Source: Hyphomonas sp. (lineage in GTDB: Bacteria; Pseudomonadota; Alphaproteobacteria; Caulobacterales; Hyphomonadaceae). From it: DNA of 64,000 nt. The position numbers and the translations under genes were made by a program. Numbering within the stretch: the first letter of the stretch is position 1; each line of letters begins with the position of its first letter. The stretch covers positions 18,322 to 82,321 of the forward strand of contig NZ_PNMA01000018.1 in NCBI RefSeq assembly GCF_013823385.1. The letters run 5' to 3'. Shown piece after piece: positions 46,477-55,429 of the stretch. The notes beneath the pieces are model-generated. The model was not told the origin of the DNA. It did no database searches and saw only the letters and a list, made by a program, of their open reading frames with translations.

Positions 46477-47298
46477 ATGAGCGCCGACGCATCCGCAGGC
46501 CAGGCAGCGCCTGTCAAAGCCAATCCGAACGGCCCGACCGAGGAAACGGTTCTCTCGGTAGAGCATTATACCGACCGGCTGTTCCGGTTCCGGCTGACCC
46601 GTCCGCAGAGCTTCCGCTTCCGGTCTGGTGAATTCGTGATGATCGGCCTGCCCAAGGAAGACGGCAAACCCCTTCTGCGCGCCTATTCCATTGCCTCGCC
46701 CGCCTGGGATGAGGAGCTGGAATTCTACTCGATCAAGGTGCCTGATGGCCCGCTGACCTCGCGCCTGCAGAAAATCCAGCCGGGCGACAAGGTTCTGCTC
46801 GGGCGCAAGCCAACGGGCACGCTGGTGCTGGATGCGCTGACCCCCGGCAAGCGGCTCTACATGTTCTCTACCGGTACGGGCTTTGCCCCCTTTGCCAGCC
46901 TGGTGCGCGATCCCGATACCTATGAGCGCTATGAGGAAGTGATCGTCACCCATACCTGCCGGGATGTGAACGAGCTGACCTATTCCCGCACCCTGATCGA
47001 CAGTCTCAGCGCCGACCCTCTGGTGGGCGAAATGGTGGGCGGCAAGCTGAAGCTCTACACCTCCACCACCCGCCAGCATCACGAGCGCATGGGCCGCATC
47101 ACCACGCTGATCGAGAACGGCAAGCTGTTTGCCGATCTCGGCGTGCCCCCGCTGGATCCGGCGACCGACCGCGCGATGATCTGCGGCTCGATGGAGATGA
47201 TCCAGGACGTGAAGGCGCTGATGCTGAAGGCCGGGCTGACGGAGGGCTCGAACGCCGCGCCGGCCGAATTCGTCATCGAGAAAGCCTTCGCGGGTTAA
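46477..47298 (+). CDS. fpr: Ferredoxin-NADP reductase
   Basis: The 273-residue protein is a bacterial subclass I FPR: FAD-binding RAYSIAS near residue 70, the NADP-binding STGTGFAPFASLV, CGSMEM, and the typical C-terminus VIEKAFAG. It transfers electrons between NADPH and ferredoxin or flavodoxin, often in oxidative stress defence or iron-sulfur and radical SAM enzyme support. The GGAGA ribosome-binding site precedes the ATG. It is upstream of the antiporter gene but separated by 76 bases containing its own promoter-like motif. Confidence 0.92.
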   Translation: MSADASAGQAAPVKANPNGPTEETVLSVEHYTDRLFRFRLTRPQSFRFRSGEFVMIGLPKEDGKPLLRAYSIASPAWDEELEFYSIKVPDGPLTSRLQKIQPGDKVLLGRKPTGTLVLDALTPGKRLYMFSTGTGFAPFASLVRDPDTYERYEEVIVTHTCRDVNELTYSRTLIDSLSADPLVGEMVGGKLKLYTSTTRQHHERMGRITTLIENGKLFADLGVPPLDPATDRAMICGSMEMIQDVKALMLKAGLTEGSNAAPAEFVIEKAFAG

Positions 47299-47323
47299 GA
47301 CTGTTATCCAGCGTAGCGGCTTA

Positions 47324-47338
47324 TGTTGCGGTGCGGCA
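47324..47338. promoter_or_regulatory. TGC-N3-GC(G/A) type site upstream of the antiporter
   Basis: TGTTGCGGTGCGGCA is embedded in a longer inverted repeat (GCTTATG ... CATAAGC, 47319-47342). The core matches the sites before ecm (4509-4523) and between dat and ccr (6461-6475). It lies 37 bases upstream of the antiporter start. Confidence 0.4.
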
Positions 47339-47374
47339 TAAGCAGGCCGCCGGGATCAGCGGCTGGAGGGCGCA

Positions 47375-49435
47375 ATGGACCTGACCGTCAAAGACCCGGT
47401 GATGATCTTTGCGATCGTGGCCGCGCTGATCCTGCTGGCGCCCATCGTGCTTGGCCGCTGGCGCCTGCCGGGCATGATCGGCCTGCTGATTGCCGGCGCT
47501 CTGCTCGGGCCCAATGGCATTGGCTTGCTGGAGCGGGATACGTCCTTCGTACTCTTCGGCACGGTAGGCCTGCTCTACATCATGTTCACCGCCGCCCTTG
47601 AGGTGGACCTTGCCGTTCTCAACAGGTCGAAGATGCAGACGCTGGTCTTCGGCCTCCTGACCTTTGCCGTGCCGATGACAATCGGTCTGGTGGCGGCACG
47701 CTATGTGCTGGGCTTTGAATGGTTGGCGGCAATTCTTCTGGCCAGTACCTTCGCTTCCCACACGCTGTTGACCTATCCGATTGCCAGCCGCCTCGGTATC
47801 GCGCGCAATCCGGCGGTGACAACGGCCGTAGGCGGAACGATTATCACCGACTCGCTCGCGCTGCTGGTACTCGCCGTCATCGCGGCAATGACCCGCGGGG
47901 AAACTGGCGAAGGTTTCTGGTTGCAGATGACGCTGGGCCTCGGCCTCTATGTTGCCGGCATCCTCTTCCTTCTGCCAATCATTGCGCGCTGGTTCTTCCG
48001 AAACATTGCGCGCGATGGCGTGTCGGAATTCGCTTTCGTTCTGGCGGTGGTCTTCGCGATTTCGGCAACGGCGCATTATGCCGGGTCCGAACCGATTGTC
48101 GGCGCGTTTCTCGCCGGCCTCGCACTCAACCGGCTGATTCCCCATCACGGCACGCTGATGAACCGGATCAACTTTACCGGCGAGGCAATCTTCGTTCCCT
48201 TCTTCCTGTTGTCGGTCGGCATGCTGCTCGACCCACGCATCTTCCTGGGCGGGTTTGATGCCTGGCTGGTGACGCTGACAATGGTGGGCGTCGTGACCTT
48301 GTCGAAATGGATAGCTGCGCATGCCACCGGCCGGCTGCTTGGGTACAATACCAACCAGGCACAGGTCATCTTTGCCCTGTCGGTTCCGCAGGCGGCCGCC
48401 ACGCTCGCGGCAACGATGGTGGGCTTCAGCCTTGGGCTGTTTGATGAAAAGGTCGTCAATGGCGCGATCATGATGATCTTCGTCACCTGCATCCTCGCGC
48501 CCATCGTCGTGCAGCGCTATGGCCGGGCCATCGCGCTGGCCGAAGCGGTGGTACAGGAAAAGGTGGATGTGAACGTTCGTCAGCATATCGTTGTTGCCTG
48601 CGCCAACAGCCAGCCTGGCCATCGCGTGATCGATCTTGCCATCCTGCTGCGCGACACTGACCATTCCGAGCCGGTAAGCCCGGTTCGTGTCCTGTCAAAC
48701 CTGTCGCGTAGCCCTGCTGCGGATCAATCGGCGCGACTGGAGTTGCAGGCGATCGCCTCCCAGTTTTCTGCTGCCGAAGTGCCCACCGAACCTCAGCTCA
48801 CTCATGCGGTGAATGTCGGCTCCGGCCTGATTTCGGTGATGCAGCGCACCCAGGCGACCGATCTCATTGTGGGGTGGCCGGAGACGGGCTCAACCCACGA
48901 ACTTCTGCGCGGCTCGCTGATCAACCAGCTTCTCGGGCAAGTGACATTCAATCTCTTCGTCTCACGCATTCAGACGCCCTTGAAGACGCTCGGGCGCATC
49001 CTTCTCGTGCTGCCAGCCCATGCGGAGCATGAAGAGAGCTTCTACGAGGCAATGCACACCATCCGTCGTCTGGCCTCGCAGATCGGGGCACAGGTGACCA
49101 TCGTCACCGACAAGGATGCCGCAGCGACTTTTGCCACCTATTTTGAGGACGGCACGATCTTTGAAGACGTGAAGTTCCATGCGGTGAAGAAATGGAACAA
49201 GCTCGTCCCAACGCTTTCCAAGCTCGCCCATACGGAAGACTTGATCATGGTATATGGCGTCCGCCGGGGCGGCCTCGCCTGGTCGCCCGGCGATATTGCG
49301 CTGCATGCCCGGATCGTTCAGGGCCTGCCGAAGGCGAACGTGATCCTCTACTACCCGGCCGAACCCGAAAGGGTGGAGGAAGCCCGCCCCGCCAGCTTGC
49401 CGGGCGGGTATATCCCCGCCATACCCGACCGCTGA
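47375..49435 (+). CDS. CPA2 cation/proton antiporter with C-terminal USP-like domain
   Basis: The 686-residue protein begins with a Kef/NhaS-type membrane domain of about 12 helices (to ~residue 385) including the central GTIITDSLALL and GAFLAGLALN helices. The C-terminal ~290 residues are cytoplasmic and look like tandem universal stress protein domains (HIVVACANSQPGH, then GRILLVLPAHAEHEE). It probably exchanges Na+ or K+ for H+, regulated by nucleotide binding to the USP part. Its stop codon abuts that of the convergent channel gene. Confidence 0.87.
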   Translation: MDLTVKDPVMIFAIVAALILLAPIVLGRWRLPGMIGLLIAGALLGPNGIGLLERDTSFVLFGTVGLLYIMFTAALEVDLAVLNRSKMQTLVFGLLTFAVPMTIGLVAARYVLGFEWLAAILLASTFASHTLLTYPIASRLGIARNPAVTTAVGGTIITDSLALLVLAVIAAMTRGETGEGFWLQMTLGLGLYVAGILFLLPIIARWFFRNIARDGVSEFAFVLAVVFAISATAHYAGSEPIVGAFLAGLALNRLIPHHGTLMNRINFTGEAIFVPFFLLSVGMLLDPRIFLGGFDAWLVTLTMVGVVTLSKWIAAHATGRLLGYNTNQAQVIFALSVPQAAATLAATMVGFSLGLFDEKVVNGAIMMIFVTCILAPIVVQRYGRAIALAEAVVQEKVDVNVRQHIVVACANSQPGHRVIDLAILLRDTDHSEPVSPVRVLSNLSRSPAADQSARLELQAIASQFSAAEVPTEPQLTHAVNVGSGLISVMQRTQATDLIVGWPETGSTHELLRGSLINQLLGQVTFNLFVSRIQTPLKTLGRILLVLPAHAEHEESFYEAMHTIRRLASQIGAQVTIVTDKDAAATFATYFEDGTIFEDVKFHAVKKWNKLVPTLSKLAHTEDLIMVYGVRRGGLAWSPGDIALHARIVQGLPKANVILYYPAEPERVEEARPASLPGGYIPAIPDR

Positions 49436-50299
49436 TCAGCGCGCGTCGCCGCGGCCTGCCTTGAGCTCCTGAACCTCTGCGCGCAGGTCGGCTATCAGTT
49501 GCAACAGTTCCCGGTGGCGCTTGGCCTCCAGGGTTTCCTGCGCTTCAAGCTCGTCGCTGATCTTTTCCTCGGCATCGAGCACTTTCTCGATGGCGCTTTC
49601 CTGCAGCGAATCGACGATGACCGCCGTGAAGAGGTTGAGGATCGCCCAGACGGTGAAGAGGATGAACGGGATGAAGAACGCCCAGGCCCAGGGATATTCT
49701 TCCAGCAGTTCGCGCATGTGGTCGTTCCAGCCCTCCATGGTGAGCACTTCAAACATGGTCAGGGAAGAGGCGGTCAATGTGCTGAAATTGTCTGTGTTCT
49801 GCGACCCGCTGAAAAGATAGGTCGCCATCACCACGCTGACGTAGAACACAAGGCCCAGGATCGCCAGAATGGCCCCCATGCCGGGGAGGGCTGTCAGCAG
49901 CGCCTCGGTGATGCGCTTCATGGTCGGGATGAAGTGCAGGAGGCGCAACAGGCGCAGCACCCGCAAGGCGCGCAGCACCGTGAAGGCCGATCCGCCGGGG
50001 ATGAGCGACACACCGACCACGATGAAATCGAACCAGTTCCAGCCGAGCTTGAAGAATTGCAGCCGGTAGACGAACAGCTTGAACAGGATCTCCGCCACGA
50101 AGATCAGCGTCACCACCGTATCGAAGAAATTGAGCGCGGCTACGAGCCAGTCCGGCAGGACTTCCGAATAGGTGAGTATACCGAGCACAATCGCGTTCAG
50201 GACGATCAGCGTCATGATCGTCGTGCGCACTACAGGTTGTTCGATGAAGGCTTCCGCGCCCGAATAGTGCGTTGTTTCGTCCAGAGTGGCCTTTGGCAT
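49436..50299 (-). CDS. Bacterial voltage-gated cation channel (BacNav-like)
   Basis: The 287-residue single-domain channel has six transmembrane segments. S4 carries arginines at three-residue steps (R110, 113, 116, 119 in LRALRVLRLLRLLHF), and the pore loop has the filter TMEGW (187-191), where NaChBac has TLESW. A coiled coil at the C-terminus (about 250-285) should support tetramer assembly. It probably conducts Na+ or mixed cations when the membrane depolarises. The ATG at 50299 follows GGGAGAACGGGGA. Association with the antiporter is only positional (convergent). Confidence 0.85.
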   Translation of the reverse strand: MPKATLDETTHYSGAEAFIEQPVVRTTIMTLIVLNAIVLGILTYSEVLPDWLVAALNFFDTVVTLIFVAEILFKLFVYRLQFFKLGWNWFDFIVVGVSLIPGGSAFTVLRALRVLRLLRLLHFIPTMKRITEALLTALPGMGAILAILGLVFYVSVVMATYLFSGSQNTDNFSTLTASSLTMFEVLTMEGWNDHMRELLEEYPWAWAFFIPFILFTVWAILNLFTAVIVDSLQESAIEKVLDAEEKISDELEAQETLEAKRHRELLQLIADLRAEVQELKAGRGDAR

Positions 50300-50392
50300 T
50301 GTCCCCGTTCTCCCATGCTTTGCGGGGGCAAGCCTTAGCCGCTGAAGCCGGGCGATCAAGTTAAAGGATCAAGACGCCCCGCCCCTGTCGCC

Positions 50393-51394
50393 TCAAACGC
50401 CCGCCCCCTGCCCGTCCACGCTGCGGTGAGGATCGGAATGATCCCATTCGGCCAGCAGCATCCGCAGGGTGGAGATGAACGCAATCGGCTGGTCCAGCAT
50501 CACATGATGCCGGGCATGGGGCACCGACACGAACGGCACCTGATGACCCAGGAGGCCGCGCATGTAATCGCCCACATCATCCGGCATCAGCGCGCTTTCC
50601 TCGCCGCGGATGATGGCGATGCGGCATTGGGCGGCCTTCAGCATCTCGGCAGGGTCCAGCCCCGGCTCGAACCGGGTCCAGATCATCGGATCAAACTTCC
50701 AGGTCCAGCCCCCCTCGGCGCGTTTCAGGCTCCAGCGGGCGATATAGTCCATCGCATAATGGTTCTCGCAGAGCTGAGGCGGCGCCAGGCGGAACCGCGC
50801 GAGCGCGGCGGCAAGATCGGGATAGACCTTATGCGGACGGCTGGCGCGGGAGGGCCCGTCTCTCGGGCGTTCCGGCGGATTGACAGGGCTGTCGACGATC
50901 ACCATGCCCTCAAACCGGCTGCCATGCTTTGCGCCGGTCACCAGCGTGACGAAGCCGCCGAAGGAATGGGCAATGATCACGGGCTTTCGCGGCGCATCGA
51001 ACAGGCCGGCGGCTTCGGCCACCGCCACCTCCTCTTCGGAGAAAGTGTCCATGTCATAGGCGTCTCGCCACGCGCTGTCGCCCATGCCGGAAAATGTCAG
51101 CGCAGCAACATTGTAGTACTCGGCAAAATAGGGCGCGACGAAATCCCACCAATGGGCATGGGCGCCATTTCCGTGCACGAACAACAGGCCCGGCGCCCCG
51201 CGCTTGCCCCAGCGCTGGAAGGTGACTTCGGCGCCCTTCACCATCACCTTGCCGGTCTCGTAAGGCATCGCAACGGCTTCGTGGAACCAGGCCGGAGCCG
51301 GCGGCAGCGCGCCCGCATACTCTGCCAGAGGTCCGCCTTCCGACGGCATCTCTGCGGGCTGGTCCTTGACGATGGGGTTCTTGTCTCTGGTCAT
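50393..51394 (-). CDS. Alpha/beta hydrolase
   Basis: The 333-residue protein has the alpha/beta hydrolase core: LLFVHGNGAHAHWW (oxyanion HG), LTFSGMGDS, nucleophile elbow AHSFGG with catalytic Ser, an Asp loop after IAIIRGEESAL and the terminal His in HARHHVMLDQP. It is cytosolic, as no signal peptide is present. The cap region between strands 6 and 7 is large. Substrate unknown; esters, lactones or epoxides are possible. GGAGGAGG precedes the ATG. Confidence 0.83.
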   Translation of the reverse strand: MTRDKNPIVKDQPAEMPSEGGPLAEYAGALPPAPAWFHEAVAMPYETGKVMVKGAEVTFQRWGKRGAPGLLFVHGNGAHAHWWDFVAPYFAEYYNVAALTFSGMGDSAWRDAYDMDTFSEEEVAVAEAAGLFDAPRKPVIIAHSFGGFVTLVTGAKHGSRFEGMVIVDSPVNPPERPRDGPSRASRPHKVYPDLAAALARFRLAPPQLCENHYAMDYIARWSLKRAEGGWTWKFDPMIWTRFEPGLDPAEMLKAAQCRIAIIRGEESALMPDDVGDYMRGLLGHQVPFVSVPHARHHVMLDQPIAFISTLRMLLAEWDHSDPHRSVDGQGAGV

Positions 51395-51474
51395 CGGCGC
51401 CTCCTCCAGCTGTCAGGTTTGAAGCCATATCCGGCAGGCGGCAACCCTTTCGCCACGTCAGAGGCGCAAACGGA

Positions 51475-51502
51475 AAGGGCCGGCAGGTTTCCCCGCCGGC
51501 CC
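51475..51502 (-). terminator. Terminator downstream of the redoxin gene
   Basis: GGGCCGGC and GCCGGCCC pair over eight bases, about 26 bases after the redoxin stop codon; the minus strand then reads CTTTCC. The T-run is short, so this is moderately supported. Confidence 0.65.
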
Positions 51503-51528
51503 TGGTTCAGGAACGGTCTGGCTGCCGG

Positions 51529-52176
51529 TCAGTATTTGACGGCGCAGCCATAGGGCTTGGTGCTGGCGGTCGCCACCGGCTTGCCGGCGCTCAGATCAGC
51601 CAGCGCGGCGGTCACATAATTCTCCGCCTTGGCGATGTCCTCGACTTTTGCCGAAGGGATCGAATCGATTGCGCCATCATAGACGAGCTTGCCCTCAGGC
51701 GTGACGATATACATGTGCGGCGTGGTCTTGGCGCCATAGAGACGGCCGATGTCACCGCTCTCGTCGAGGATCACATGTGCCGGGGCAGCCCCGCGCGAGG
51801 TGGTCAGCTCATTGGCCTTCTCAGGCGAGACATGGCCCTGCGAGCCCGGCCGCGAGGAGATCACCGAGAGCCAGACAACATCATCGGCCGCAGCTGATGC
51901 CTGCAGCGACTGCATGTTGGCCGGCGGGGTGGCGTAGTGCTTCTTCACGAAGGGGCAGCCATCATTGGTCCACTCAAGCACGACGGTTTTGCCGGCAAAA
52001 TCTGCCAGCGAGACAGTTTCGCCATTGGAGGTTGTGCCAGTGAAGGCCGGGGCAGAGCTGCCCACATCGGCGCTGGGGGCCGCTTCGGCTGTGGAGGCAA
52101 TCAGCGCTCCGGCAGTGAGGGCAACCGCAGCGGCCATGCCGGCGGCGAGGCTCAAGTGGCGGCGGGAAAGTATCAT
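51529..52176 (-). CDS. Periplasmic thioredoxin-like (AhpC/TSA type) protein
   Basis: The 215-residue protein has a twin-Arg-like start (ILSRRHLSLAAG) and signal peptide, then a thioredoxin fold with WTNDGCPFVKKHY, a single N-terminal-type cysteine, and a C-terminal Cys in PYGCAVKY. This is the PRX_like1 layout, so it may form a disulfide between the two cysteines. The next gene on the strand is the DsbD/ScsB-type reductase, 48 bases away upstream, which could supply reducing power. Role: periplasmic thiol chemistry or peroxide removal. Confidence 0.8.
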   Translation of the reverse strand: MILSRRHLSLAAGMAAAVALTAGALIASTAEAAPSADVGSSAPAFTGTTSNGETVSLADFAGKTVVLEWTNDGCPFVKKHYATPPANMQSLQASAAADDVVWLSVISSRPGSQGHVSPEKANELTTSRGAAPAHVILDESGDIGRLYGAKTTPHMYIVTPEGKLVYDGAIDSIPSAKVEDIAKAENYVTAALADLSAGKPVATASTKPYGCAVKY

Positions 52177-52224
52177 CGTCGTCTCCTGTCTCGAATATTC
52201 ACACTAAGTCCAAGTATAGCCCTG

Positions 52225-54360
52225 TCATCCTTGGACAAGTCCAATGACAAGTTCTTGAGTGAGGATCTCGGGCAGGATCTGCGGCTCGCTCGCCCCGGCG
52301 GGATACCAGAGATACATCGGCACCCCGGCCCGCGCGCGCAGCTTCAGCTCTTCGGCGATCATCGGGTCTTTCTGGGTGAAATCTGCCACCAGGAAGGCCA
52401 CATTGGCGTCCTTGAACGCCTCCTGCACCTTGCGCGTCTTCAGCGTGGTGAGCTTGTTGACCTGGCAGCTGGCGCACCAGCTGGCGGTGAAGTCCACGAA
52501 AACGGGACGGCCTTCCGCCAGCATCGCCTGCACCGTTTCCGGGCTCCAGGCTGCTTCGCCATAGCTGCCGGTGAAAGCTGCCTGGCTGCTGCCGCTCACC
52601 GGCGCGGTGGGCACATTGGCCTGCATGGCGGGATAGACAAACGCCCCAGCCAGCGCGAGCGCGGCAACGCCCTTGCGGAGGCCCCCGCCCTGACGCCCCA
52701 GCCAGATCGCAAACACCAGCGCCGTTGCACCGGCCACCGTCCAGCCGACCGCCCCTGCCCCGGCAAGGCCTGCGACCACGGAGAGCAACCAGGCAGCGGT
52801 GAGGAACATCGGAAAGGCAAAGGCCTGTTTCAGCGTGTCCATCCACTTGCCGGGCTTGGGCAGCAGGCGGTGCAGTCCCGGCACAAAGCTGAGGATAAGG
52901 AAGGGCAGCGCCATGCCGAAACCCATCGCCAGGAAGACGGCGATCACCGCCGGCGCCGGCTGACCGATTACAGCGCCCAAAGCGGCGCCCAGGAAGGGGC
53001 CAACACAGGGCGCGCCAACCACAGCGGCCAGCACGCCAGTAAAGAAGGCACCCGCTGCGCCGCCACGATTGGCCAGGGTGCCGCCAAGGTTCTGAACCGA
53101 GCTGCCGAGTTCAAAAAAGCCCATCAGCCAGAGGCCGACAGCAAACATCACCAGGGCAAGGATGGCCACTGTCGGCGCGTGCTGCAGCTGGAAGCCCAGC
53201 GTTGCCGAGCCGGTTGCCTGCCGCACCAGCAGCAGCGCGCCTGCAAGCGCCACAAAGGAAATCAGCACGCCGCCGGTATACCAGAGCCCGTGGGACTTAA
53301 GCTCGCCGGCGCGGCCCGAGGCGGCCGCCTGCACCATGCCGAGCGCCTTCATTGAGAGGACCGGCAGAACGCAGGGCATGAGATTGAGAATGAGGCCGCC
53401 GATGAGGGCAAAGAAGGCAAGCATCACGATCCGCTCAAAACCAAGCGGAGCGGCGCCATCAGCGGCAGAACCAAGCCCCTTGCCCGGCATCACGGCCTGC
53501 ACTTCCCGGTCAGCGGTCCCCGCAAATATCTCCCCGCGGGCGGCAGATATTTCGTAGCCCACAGGCTCGGCGCCCGGCGCATCTATGCGGATCACGCCGT
53601 CAAGCGTGTCTGAAACGCTGCCTGTGCGATCGGGAGTCAGTGACAGGCTGGCGCCGTCCGGCCCGGCCCGCTGCGGCTGGGCTGCCGGATGGCTGATCTC
53701 GTGATTGAAGGGGAAGAAGCGGATGTGCGCGTCTTCCGGGAAACCCGCTTCCAGGCGCAGCGACAGCCTCCAGGGCTCAGTCGCATCATCTATCCGAGCC
53801 TCCCCCGGAAAGGCGGTCGGCACGCGGGCGATCCATTCGCCAATCTTCGCGCCTGCCCCGGCATTCTCCACCGGCGCGCCAACCGGCAGGGTCAGCGACA
53901 CATCGGCCGATTCCGGAATGCAAATGGACTCGCAGATAAGGTAGTCCGCCTCGGCAACGATCTTGATCTCGCCGCTCGCGTCCTGCGGTACCGTCACGGG
54001 AAAGGCGAAGACAACCTCGTCATCATAGCCATAATCCATGATCTCGCCTTCAACGACGGGGATCAGGTGCGGCAGGGGCCAGAGGAACTCGCCCACAGCG
54101 TCTTCTGGCAGGCTGGTGCCCTCTTTCAGGATCAGCCGCGGCGGCAGGCCGGCATCCCCGGCATTGCGCCAGTAGATGTGCCAGCCATCATCCATCTGCA
54201 TCCGCAGCGCGGCATAGAAGGTGTCTCCGGGCGCGACGCTGACCCTGTCTGAGATCAGCTCTGCCTCGGCCCGGCGTTCGTCCATCTGCGCATGGGCCAG
54301 CCCCGCCATGAGCGAAAGGCCGAGGAAGGCCACGGCAAAACGCCGGATAAACCCTGTCAT
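52225..54360 (-). CDS. DsbD/ScsB-type thiol-disulfide reductase
   Basis: The 711-residue product has a signal peptide (cleaved near LAHAQ), an N-terminal periplasmic domain with the cysteine pair in YLICESICIPE, eight membrane helices with the transmembrane cysteines (LMPCVLPV and GAPCVGP) and a C-terminal thioredoxin domain with WCASCQ. It carries electrons from cytoplasmic thioredoxin across the membrane to periplasmic partners, in the ScsB variant. I chose the ATG at 54360; one 33 bases upstream is an alternative. The downstream redoxin is the probable client. Confidence 0.9.
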   Translation of the reverse strand: MTGFIRRFAVAFLGLSLMAGLAHAQMDERRAEAELISDRVSVAPGDTFYAALRMQMDDGWHIYWRNAGDAGLPPRLILKEGTSLPEDAVGEFLWPLPHLIPVVEGEIMDYGYDDEVVFAFPVTVPQDASGEIKIVAEADYLICESICIPESADVSLTLPVGAPVENAGAGAKIGEWIARVPTAFPGEARIDDATEPWRLSLRLEAGFPEDAHIRFFPFNHEISHPAAQPQRAGPDGASLSLTPDRTGSVSDTLDGVIRIDAPGAEPVGYEISAARGEIFAGTADREVQAVMPGKGLGSAADGAAPLGFERIVMLAFFALIGGLILNLMPCVLPVLSMKALGMVQAAASGRAGELKSHGLWYTGGVLISFVALAGALLLVRQATGSATLGFQLQHAPTVAILALVMFAVGLWLMGFFELGSSVQNLGGTLANRGGAAGAFFTGVLAAVVGAPCVGPFLGAALGAVIGQPAPAVIAVFLAMGFGMALPFLILSFVPGLHRLLPKPGKWMDTLKQAFAFPMFLTAAWLLSVVAGLAGAGAVGWTVAGATALVFAIWLGRQGGGLRKGVAALALAGAFVYPAMQANVPTAPVSGSSQAAFTGSYGEAAWSPETVQAMLAEGRPVFVDFTASWCASCQVNKLTTLKTRKVQEAFKDANVAFLVADFTQKDPMIAEELKLRARAGVPMYLWYPAGASEPQILPEILTQELVIGLVQG

Positions 54361-54461
54361 GTGCAGCAGCTCCGTCAACACTAACGATTGCATGACATAT
54401 GCGCCGGGCGTCTGGTCGGGGAAACCCCTGCTCGCCGGTTCGTGATGCCGCCAGCCTGCGT

Positions 54462-54500
54462 CAAAAAAGAAACGGCCCTCCACAAGGTGGGAGGGCCGTT
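54462..54500 (-). terminator. sapC terminator
   Basis: An eleven-base stem (AACGGCCCTCC with GGAGGGCCGTT) is followed on the minus strand by TTCTTTTTTG. It separates sapC from the dsbD-type gene. Confidence 0.9.
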
Positions 54501-54525
54501 CCGGAAATCACGAAGAAGAAGGATC

Positions 54526-55323
54526 TCAGGAGACCGCTTCGGCCGGCTGGGGCGCTGCGCGCACAGCGCGGTTGACCACTTTCGACCAGTTCAGCAGCGA
54601 TACGAGATGCGCATAGCAGGCGCCGAGCGCGCCATTGTTGCGCAGCTCCAGGAATTTCTCCGGCGCAAGCGCATTCAGGCGCTCTTCGGAGATGGCCCAA
54701 TAGTCGGCAACCTTCTGCGCGGGGCCGGTATTGTTGCCCTGCGGGTCGCGCGGCTGGAAGGTCACCGTCTTCTGCTCGAAGAGGTCCATGTCGCGGAGGA
54801 TTTTCACGAAGTCCACCGTTGCGCGGCGCTGACGCTCGAATTCCTTGCAGAACTCGATGGCGTCATTGGTGAACTGGGTCGGCTGGCCATTCTGGAAGAA
54901 GGGCACTTCCGGCTGGTTGGAAACCATCGGGGCAGACCGGTCCACGCAGAGGAGAAGGCGGTCAGAGCCCTCATCGGTGGCGAAGACGAACGGATAGCGG
55001 CGCACGAAGGCCGGAATGTAGTGGTCTTCCAGCACCAGGCCGTTGGCGTCCACATACAGGTTCTCGCCCTGGCGAACGCCCATCACGGCAACCGGCGTGC
55101 GCTCTTCACCGACAAAGATGATCGGGTAGGAGGCAGCCGACACGCCAAACTCGGTCACCGTCACCGGAACGGCGTGCGCTTCGCGGAGGAAACCGAAAGG
55201 CTGGGGGATCTGCTTCACGCCAAGACCGCCATGATCTTCAGCAGAAAGCGGCTGCGGATTCTTGTAGAACAGAACTTGACCGGAAAGTGCGGCTGAACCG
55301 CCTGTCGTAGTGGGCGTTGTCAC
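54526..55323 (-). CDS. SapC family protein
   Basis: The 265-residue protein is SapC-like: FLREAHAVPVTVTEF, YPIIFVGEERTPVAVMG and the central YIPAFVRRYPFVF. SapC relatives are associated with surface layers or peptide binding in alphaproteobacteria, with no settled biochemical role. No signal peptide is visible. The start is GTG at 55323 behind GAGGAG. The C-terminus contains several tryptophan residues around YWAISEERLNAL. Confidence 0.75.
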   Translation of the reverse strand: MTTPTTTGGSAALSGQVLFYKNPQPLSAEDHGGLGVKQIPQPFGFLREAHAVPVTVTEFGVSAASYPIIFVGEERTPVAVMGVRQGENLYVDANGLVLEDHYIPAFVRRYPFVFATDEGSDRLLLCVDRSAPMVSNQPEVPFFQNGQPTQFTNDAIEFCKEFERQRRATVDFVKILRDMDLFEQKTVTFQPRDPQGNNTGPAQKVADYWAISEERLNALAPEKFLELRNNGALGACYAHLVSLLNWSKVVNRAVRAAPQPAEAVS

Positions 55324-55429
55324 GTTGCGTGGCTCCTCGGAACTTTGCCGGAGAAGTAACGGAAATAAACTATGGCCACAACACCCGAAACAAGCTCAAT
55401 TACAGTGAAAACCGAGTAATATAAGTGTC

